From NCBI RefSeq assembly GCF_039614845.1, contig NZ_JBDIML010000001.1:806001-870000 (forward strand): a stretch of 64,000 bases of DNA. Direction: 5' to 3'. The notes beneath the pieces were generated by a model that saw only the letters and a list, made by a program, of their open reading frames with translations, was not told where the DNA came from and did not search any database. The position numbers and the translations under genes were made by a program. Origin of the DNA: Ornithinibacillus xuwenensis (GTDB taxonomy: Bacteria > Bacillota > Bacilli > Bacillales > Amphibacillaceae). Position 1 is the stretch's first letter, and each line of letters starts with the position of its first letter. Below, piece after piece: positions 59,282 to 64,000 of this stretch.

Positions 59282-60631
59282 CTACTTAATTGTATGCACA
59301 GCTTGTATAAACATGTCTCCTCTTTCTTCAAACGTTTTGTATTGATCCCAGCTAGCGCAAGCAGGTGATAGTAAAATCACGTCATCCGCTTCCGAGAATG
59401 AAAACGCCTTACGCACGGCATCCTGCACATCAATTGCAGATTTTACTATTGGTACTTCCGCTTTTGTTGCAGTATCCCTTAATTTTTCAGCAGTTTCTCC
59501 AAACACAACCATCCCTCTTACATGTTTTAAATAAGGAATTAATTCATCGAAAGAATTTCCACGATCAAGCCCGCCTGCAAGTAGAATAATGGGTTGTGTA
59601 AAAGAGGATAGGGCCTTTTGGGTAGCTAAAATATTCGTTGCTTTTGAATCGTTGTAAAACAGCCGACTTTCGACATTACTAACAAATTGTAAACGATGCG
59701 AAACACCAGTAAATGTAGTTAACACTTTTCGTATTCCATCATTAGTAGCCCCACCTAACTTAGCAGCACAAACTGCTGCTAAAATATTCTCTAGGTTATG
59801 AGCACCTACCAACACAATTTCCTTTAAGGAAATAACCTTTTCTGACTTAAAATAAAGATCCTTTTCGTCTATCCAGGCTCCTGTTTCCAGTTTACTTGAA
59901 ACAGAAAAAGGAACCTTAGTTGCTATAGCATTGCTAGCCTCACTCATAATTTGTGGGTCATCTGCGTTGAAGACTAAATAATCATCTTGAAGTTGATTCT
60001 GAAAAATAGCACACTTCGCTTCTTTATAATTATCAAAGGTCTTATGGTAATCCAAATGTGCCTCATAAATATTTAATAATACTGCAATCTTCGGTCTAAA
60101 GGTTTTTATACCCATTAACTGGAATGATGAAAGCTCTAAAACCATCTTTTCATTATGTTGAAGTTCTCGAGCAGTCTCTGTAGCCACTATCCCAATATTT
60201 CCTGCTAGCTTAACAGGTTGTTGACTATTTCGAAGCATCTCAAAAACAAGTGTTGTCGTCGTTGTTTTACCGTTAGAACCAGTGATTCCTATAATAGTAC
60301 CTTCCGCTAATTGTCCTGCAAGTTCAATTTCTGTAATAATCGGAATATCAAGTTTCTCAGCTTCTTTAAGTACTACATTCTCATATGGAATTCCTGGATT
60401 CTTAACAATTAAATCAATTCCATCCAGAACAGACATAGGATGTGCTCCAACTATAACTTCTGCCCCAATGGAACGTAACTGTGCAACAACCTCATCATCT
60501 TCAGACGTTTTCAAATCATTTACACGTACGCTCACACCACTATCAATAAGGACCTTTGCTGCAGCAGTGCCACTTTTTGCAAGGCCTAAAACAAGCACAT
60601 GCGAATAAGGGAAATCAACTAATTTATTCAA
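59282..60631 (-). CDS. murD: UDP-N-acetylmuramoyl-L-alanine-D-glutamate ligase
   Basis: Adds D-glutamate in cytoplasmic peptidoglycan precursor synthesis. From the TTG at 60631, eight bases after GAGGTG, it has 450 residues: N-terminal Rossmann domain (VLVLGLAKSGTAAAKVL), ATPase P-loop GSNGKTT at 118-124, and C-terminal domain with NDSKATN and ILLAGGLDRGN. The TTG overlaps the mraY stop as TTGA. The longer in-frame start upstream overlaps mraY and adds an unlike N terminus. Confidence 0.95.
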   Translation of the reverse strand: MNKLVDFPYSHVLVLGLAKSGTAAAKVLIDSGVSVRVNDLKTSEDDEVVAQLRSIGAEVIVGAHPMSVLDGIDLIVKNPGIPYENVVLKEAEKLDIPIITEIELAGQLAEGTIIGITGSNGKTTTTTLVFEMLRNSQQPVKLAGNIGIVATETARELQHNEKMVLELSSFQLMGIKTFRPKIAVLLNIYEAHLDYHKTFDNYKEAKCAIFQNQLQDDYLVFNADDPQIMSEASNAIATKVPFSVSSKLETGAWIDEKDLYFKSEKVISLKEIVLVGAHNLENILAAVCAAKLGGATNDGIRKVLTTFTGVSHRLQFVSNVESRLFYNDSKATNILATQKALSSFTQPIILLAGGLDRGNSFDELIPYLKHVRGMVVFGETAEKLRDTATKAEVPIVKSAIDVQDAVRKAFSFSEADDVILLSPACASWDQYKTFEERGDMFIQAVHTIK

Positions 60632-61614
60632 CCTAACCACACCTCGATGTATATACCTAGAGCAGCAAAAATAAGTCCAATAGACCAGAATGTCGTAACT
60701 ACTCGCCACTCGGACCAGCCTACTAGTTCATAGTGGTGATGTAATGGACTCATTTTAAATACCCGTTTTCCGGTAGTTTTGAATGATATAACCTGTATTA
60801 TTACCGATAGTGTTTCCATCACAAAGACCCCACCAATAATAACTAATAGGACCTCTAATTTTGTTAAAATAGCAACGGCAGCTATTGAGCCACCTAGAGC
60901 TAAAGAGCCGGTATCTCCCATAAATACTTTTGCAGGATGTGCATTAAACACTAGGAACCCTAATAATGCTCCTACAACTGCTAAGGCGAAGATTGTGACT
61001 TCTGCCTGTGGGTTTGGATACCAAGCTAATATTCCGAAAGCACCAAATGCAATCGCAGCAGTTCCTGACAGCAAACCGTCCAATCCATCCGTAAGGTTAA
61101 CAGCATTTGAAGCGCCAACAAGCATAAAAATAATTAATATCGCATATCCAAATCCCATTTCCCACTTAATATCTGTTCCTGGTATTTGAATATATGTTGG
61201 AAACCCGTGATTCTTTAATATAAGATAGAAAATAATTGCAATTACTAACTGGCCAAGCATTTTTTGCTTAGAAGTCAGTCCCAAGTTGCGCTTCAATGCT
61301 ACCTTGATAAAATCATCAAGAAATCCTAATAAACCATATCCTAGTAGAACAAATAATAATAATCCTAGCTCATACCCAATTTCCCCATCACCATATTTAT
61401 TAGCCAAAATGATAGAAGTAATAACAATACTTAACACTATCATGATACCGCCCATTGTAGGGGTACCCGTTTTCTTCATATGAGATTTCGGTCCTTCTTC
61501 TCGTATGCTTTGTCCAAACTTTAAACGTCTTAAAAACGGAATTAAAATTGGTGACAAGAGGACGGTAATTAAAAAAGCTATTGCTATTGTTAGTATTAAT
61601 ACAGTTATATTCAC
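60628..61614 (-). CDS. mraY: Phospho-N-acetylmuramoyl-pentapeptide transferase
   Basis: Integral membrane enzyme that makes lipid I. From the GTG at 61614, after AAGGAGG, it has 324 residues and ten spans. Active-site motifs are DDFIKV, NLTDGLDGLL, GDTGSLALGG and the MSPLHHHYELVGWSE cytoplasmic loop. It lies 67 bases after murF and overlaps murD. Confidence 0.97.
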   Translation of the reverse strand: MNITVLILTIAIAFLITVLLSPILIPFLRRLKFGQSIREEGPKSHMKKTGTPTMGGIMIVLSIVITSIILANKYGDGEIGYELGLLLFVLLGYGLLGFLDDFIKVALKRNLGLTSKQKMLGQLVIAIIFYLILKNHGFPTYIQIPGTDIKWEMGFGYAILIIFMLVGASNAVNLTDGLDGLLSGTAAIAFGAFGILAWYPNPQAEVTIFALAVVGALLGFLVFNAHPAKVFMGDTGSLALGGSIAAVAILTKLEVLLVIIGGVFVMETLSVIIQVISFKTTGKRVFKMSPLHHHYELVGWSEWRVVTTFWSIGLIFAALGIYIEVWLG

Positions 61615-61681
61615 GAATTCTTCCTCCTTAAATTGCCAACCGTCCAACCCATTAATCTATATTTATTCTTATCTAATTTTG

Positions 61682-63046
61682 TTAGTCATTAATCGCGACA
61701 ATTAATGATTCTAGCTTCATGCCTCTCGATGCCTTGAATAAGATGAGTGAATCTTGATTTAAGTACTGATTCAAAGGCTCCAATACATCCTCTTTATCGT
61801 TGAAGTGTTTTACCCTCATTTTTGGGTACTTCGATTTTACGATACTGGATATAGCTTGGGAATCTTCTCCAATTGTATACAATGCGGAAATCGACTGATC
61901 AATTACCTCTGCTACCGATTCATGCATACTGACTGATTGACTACCGAGTTCATAAATGTCACCTAGAACTAATATTTTTTCTCGATACCCATTTAACTGC
62001 TTCACAACTTGAATCGCTGCTCTCATGGATGTTGGAGATGCATTATAGGCATCATTTATAATAGAAACACCATTCTTACCGTATAGCATTTCAAAACGCA
62101 TTCCGGATAAGGTTAGATTACGTAGTGCATGTTGAACCTGTTCGGTTTCTATTCCAAGTAAACTAGCTAAAACAATTCCAAAGGATGCATTTTTTGCATT
62201 ATGCGTACCTAGTAAAGGTATGCCATAAGAATTACCATCGGATCCAGTAAACACCGTTTCATTTCTATTTAAATCTATATTTGAAATGACATAATCATTC
62301 TCACTACCAAATCCAACAGATAGTACATTATCTTGTTGATGGACATGTGACAATAATTCTTCATCACCATCAATAATGACTCGCCCGTTTTCCTTTAGTC
62401 CACTAGTGATCTCCAATTTTGCTTTTGCAATTCCTTCTCTTGACCCTAAAAATTCAATATGGGACTCGCCAATATTTGTGATAATAGCATAGTCTGGTTT
62501 TGCAATTTTTGAAAGTAATTCAATTTCCCCAAAACTACTCATACCCATTTCAAGAACCAAGATTTCCGTATCTCTAGCCATCGATAAAATAGTTAATGGC
62601 ATTCCAATCTCATTATTATAATTGCCATTTGTTGAATGGGTTTTAAATTTTTCTTTTGAAATAGAAGCAATGATATCCTTTGTTGAGGTTTTTCCATTGG
62701 ATCCTGTTACCCCGACTACAATTGGATTCACCTCATCACGGTAATGACTTGCTAGCTCCTGTAACGCTTTTGTTGTGTCATCAACATAGTAAACGATCAA
62801 TTCGTTCGATAAATCTTTAGGTAGTTCTTTAGAGCTTTCCCATAATACAGCAACAGCACCATTTTCATGGGCTTGGGTAACAAAATCGTGCCCATCAAAA
62901 TTTTCTCCAACTATTGGTATGAATAATGAGTTCTTAGCTTTCACTCGACTATCCCTATTTACTGTTTCAATAACGAATTCCTCACGAATATTCCCTTTAT
63001 TAGTTGAAAAAATAGTACTTAACCAATTGGTTGTAAATAGCATCAT
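61682..63046 (-). CDS. murF: UDP-N-acetylmuramoyl-tripeptide-D-alanyl-D-alanine ligase
   Basis: Adds D-Ala-D-Ala to form the UDP-MurNAc-pentapeptide. The 454-residue protein has the ATPase motif VVGVTGSNGKTSTKDII near 110, NEIGMPLTIL, and C-terminal NDAYNASPTSMRAAI. It starts at ATG 63046, overlapping the murE stop by one base (TGATG). In B. subtilis murF lies elsewhere (with ddl), so its place between murE and mraY resembles the ancestral dcw order. Confidence 0.95.
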   Translation of the reverse strand: MMLFTTNWLSTIFSTNKGNIREEFVIETVNRDSRVKAKNSLFIPIVGENFDGHDFVTQAHENGAVAVLWESSKELPKDLSNELIVYYVDDTTKALQELASHYRDEVNPIVVGVTGSNGKTSTKDIIASISKEKFKTHSTNGNYNNEIGMPLTILSMARDTEILVLEMGMSSFGEIELLSKIAKPDYAIITNIGESHIEFLGSREGIAKAKLEITSGLKENGRVIIDGDEELLSHVHQQDNVLSVGFGSENDYVISNIDLNRNETVFTGSDGNSYGIPLLGTHNAKNASFGIVLASLLGIETEQVQHALRNLTLSGMRFEMLYGKNGVSIINDAYNASPTSMRAAIQVVKQLNGYREKILVLGDIYELGSQSVSMHESVAEVIDQSISALYTIGEDSQAISSIVKSKYPKMRVKHFNDKEDVLEPLNQYLNQDSLILFKASRGMKLESLIVAIND

Positions 63047-64000
63047 CAATTCTCCTTAGCTTGCAGTGCTTCCAAGGCCACTTCCCTGTCATCAAAATGA
63101 TGTTTAATATGGCCAATTTGTTGGTATGTTTCATGCCCTTTTCCTGCAATTAGTATAATATCATCTTTTTGAGCTTGCTTGATTGCATAATGAATAGCTT
63201 CTCTTCGGTCAGATATCACCTGAAAATTGGTTGTAGATCCCTCAATTCCTGCGGTCATATCGTTTAGTATTGTTTGCGGATTTTCCGTCCTAGGATTGTC
63301 TGATGTAAAGATGGCTTGATCGGCATATTTAACCGCAATTTGAGCCATTAATGGGCGCTTCGAACGGTCACGGTCACCTCCGCAGCCAACGACAACAAAT
63401 ACCTTCTTTTTAGCAAAATCTTGAATGGTTGCCAACACATTTTCTAACGAATCTGGTGTATGTGCATAATCCACAATGACAGAAAAGGATTGACCATTTA
63501 CTATAGGTTCAAATCTTCCATGAACACCTTGTATACTTTGTAAAGCTTCTTTTATGATTGGTAATGAAATGCCTGATATAATGGCAGCTGCACTTGCAGC
63601 TAACATATTATAAACATTAAAATTACCTATCAAATTACTTTTAATATCAGCATTACCATATGGAGTACATAATAAAAATCGAGTTCCCATTGGTGTTAAT
63701 TGTATGTCCTTAGCAGTAATAATTGCTTCTCCCTTAATTCCATATGTAATTATTGCTTGAGCAGTTGAACGCGAGATCCGCCAACTAACTGAGTCGTCTA
63801 CGTTGATAATAGCAAATTTCTTATTATTCGTATGATAGCTATTTCCTAATTGTGCAAACAAAAGACTTTTCGCTCTAAGATAATCGTCCATGGATTCATG
63901 ATAATCCAAGTGATCCTGTGTTAAATTGGTAAAGATAGCAATATTATAATCACATCCATAAACTCTTCCCAAATCAAGTGCATGGGAGGACACTTCCATT
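63046..64000 (-). CDS. murE: UDP-N-acetylmuramoyl-tripeptide ligase MurE (C-terminal part)
   Basis: Adds the third stem amino acid, meso-diaminopimelate or L-lysine. The gene runs off the window: about 318 residues are present, starting inside the central domain at MEVSSHALDLGRVYGCDYNI, so the N-terminal domain and P-loop are missing. The visible part has TNLTQDHLDYHESMDDY, YAHTPDSLENVL, GCGGDRDRSKRP and SDNPRTENPQTIL. The DNPR motif contacts meso-diaminopimelate in characterised MurE proteins, so a DAP-type wall is likely. Confidence 0.95.
   Translation of the reverse strand, partial: MEVSSHALDLGRVYGCDYNIAIFTNLTQDHLDYHESMDDYLRAKSLLFAQLGNSYHTNNKKFAIINVDDSVSWRISRSTAQAIITYGIKGEAIITAKDIQLTPMGTRFLLCTPYGNADIKSNLIGNFNVYNMLAASAAAIISGISLPIIKEALQSIQGVHGRFEPIVNGQSFSVIVDYAHTPDSLENVLATIQDFAKKKVFVVVGCGGDRDRSKRPLMAQIAVKYADQAIFTSDNPRTENPQTILNDMTAGIEGSTTNFQVISDRREAIHYAIKQAQKDDIILIAGKGHETYQQIGHIKHHFDDREVALEALQAKEN

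Noticed and set aside
59226..59284. TAGGGGC/GCCCCTA inverted repeat between murD and the spoVE-like gene
   Set aside because: Only 7 bp, with a 44-base loop, and one arm overlaps the murD stop; it may be chance.
1..64000. CRISPR arrays, insertion sequences, prophage, toxin-antitoxin or defence systems
   Set aside because: I saw no direct repeat arrays, transposase, integrase or related motifs; the window is core genome throughout.

Overview
This window is a stretch of core chromosome from a low-GC, endospore-forming member of the Bacillaceae. The sporulation genes (spoVM, spoIIGA, sigE, sigG, spoVE-type), the FapR lipid regulator, the PyrR-controlled pyr operon, the divIVA/ylm cluster and the gene order all resemble the recG-to-murE region of Bacillus subtilis. 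Several local differences point to a salt-tolerant relative such as the Oceanobacillus/Virgibacillus group, but the genus cannot be fixed from sequence alone. Nearly everything is on the minus strand, which is presumably the leading strand. Clear plus-strand genes are an NCS2 purine permease, rpmB and rqcH.

Layout, read along plus coordinates (transcription mostly runs the other way). 1-3.4 kb: fabG, fabD, plsX and fapR, the start of fatty acid and phospholipid synthesis with its repressor and a FapR operator. 3.4-8.4 kb: recG, sdaAA, sdaAB and a divergent purine permease. 8.4-11.3 kb: fakA/yloV, yloU, rpmB and a 27-codon spoVM that ORF callers easily miss. 11.3-27.4 kb: thiN, rpe, rsgA, prkC, prpC, rsmB, fmt, priA, coaBC, rpoZ, gmk, remA, yicC-like and a SERCA-type calcium ATPase. 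27.4-32 kb: rqcH, a possible 40-residue membrane peptide, the alternative lipid II flippase amj, an atypical HIT protein and a LysR regulator. 32-42.3 kb: the complete pyrimidine operon pyrR-pyrB-pyrC-pyrAA-pyrAB-pyrK-pyrD-pyrF-pyrE with two PyrR attenuators and a good sigma-A promoter. 42.3-51.5 kb: rluD, lspA, a broken short-chain dehydrogenase, ileS with a T-box, divIVA and ylmH/ylmG/sepF/ylmE/ylmD/ylmC. 51.5-64 kb: sigG, sigE, spoIIGA, ftsZ, ftsA, divIB, spoVE-like, murD, mraY, murF and the 3' part of murE.

The genes form a growth, envelope and differentiation module. Lipid precursor supply (fab/plsX), lipid-linked peptidoglycan precursor synthesis and flipping (mur/mraY, spoVE, amj), septum assembly (ftsA/ftsZ, sepF, divIB, divIVA) and the prkC/prpC kinase-phosphatase pair sit near the sporulation sigma factors that re-use the division machinery.

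I found no CRISPR array, transposon, prophage or defence island, and no undescribed multi-gene system. The items most worth a second look are small: spoVM, the 40-residue ORF, structured leaders before sigG and spoIIGA, a perfect 0A box over the divIVA promoter, a nested inverted repeat where B. subtilis has murG-murB, a truncated dehydrogenase beside ileS, and genes missing relative to B. subtilis order (def, rlmN, pyrP, murG, murB).
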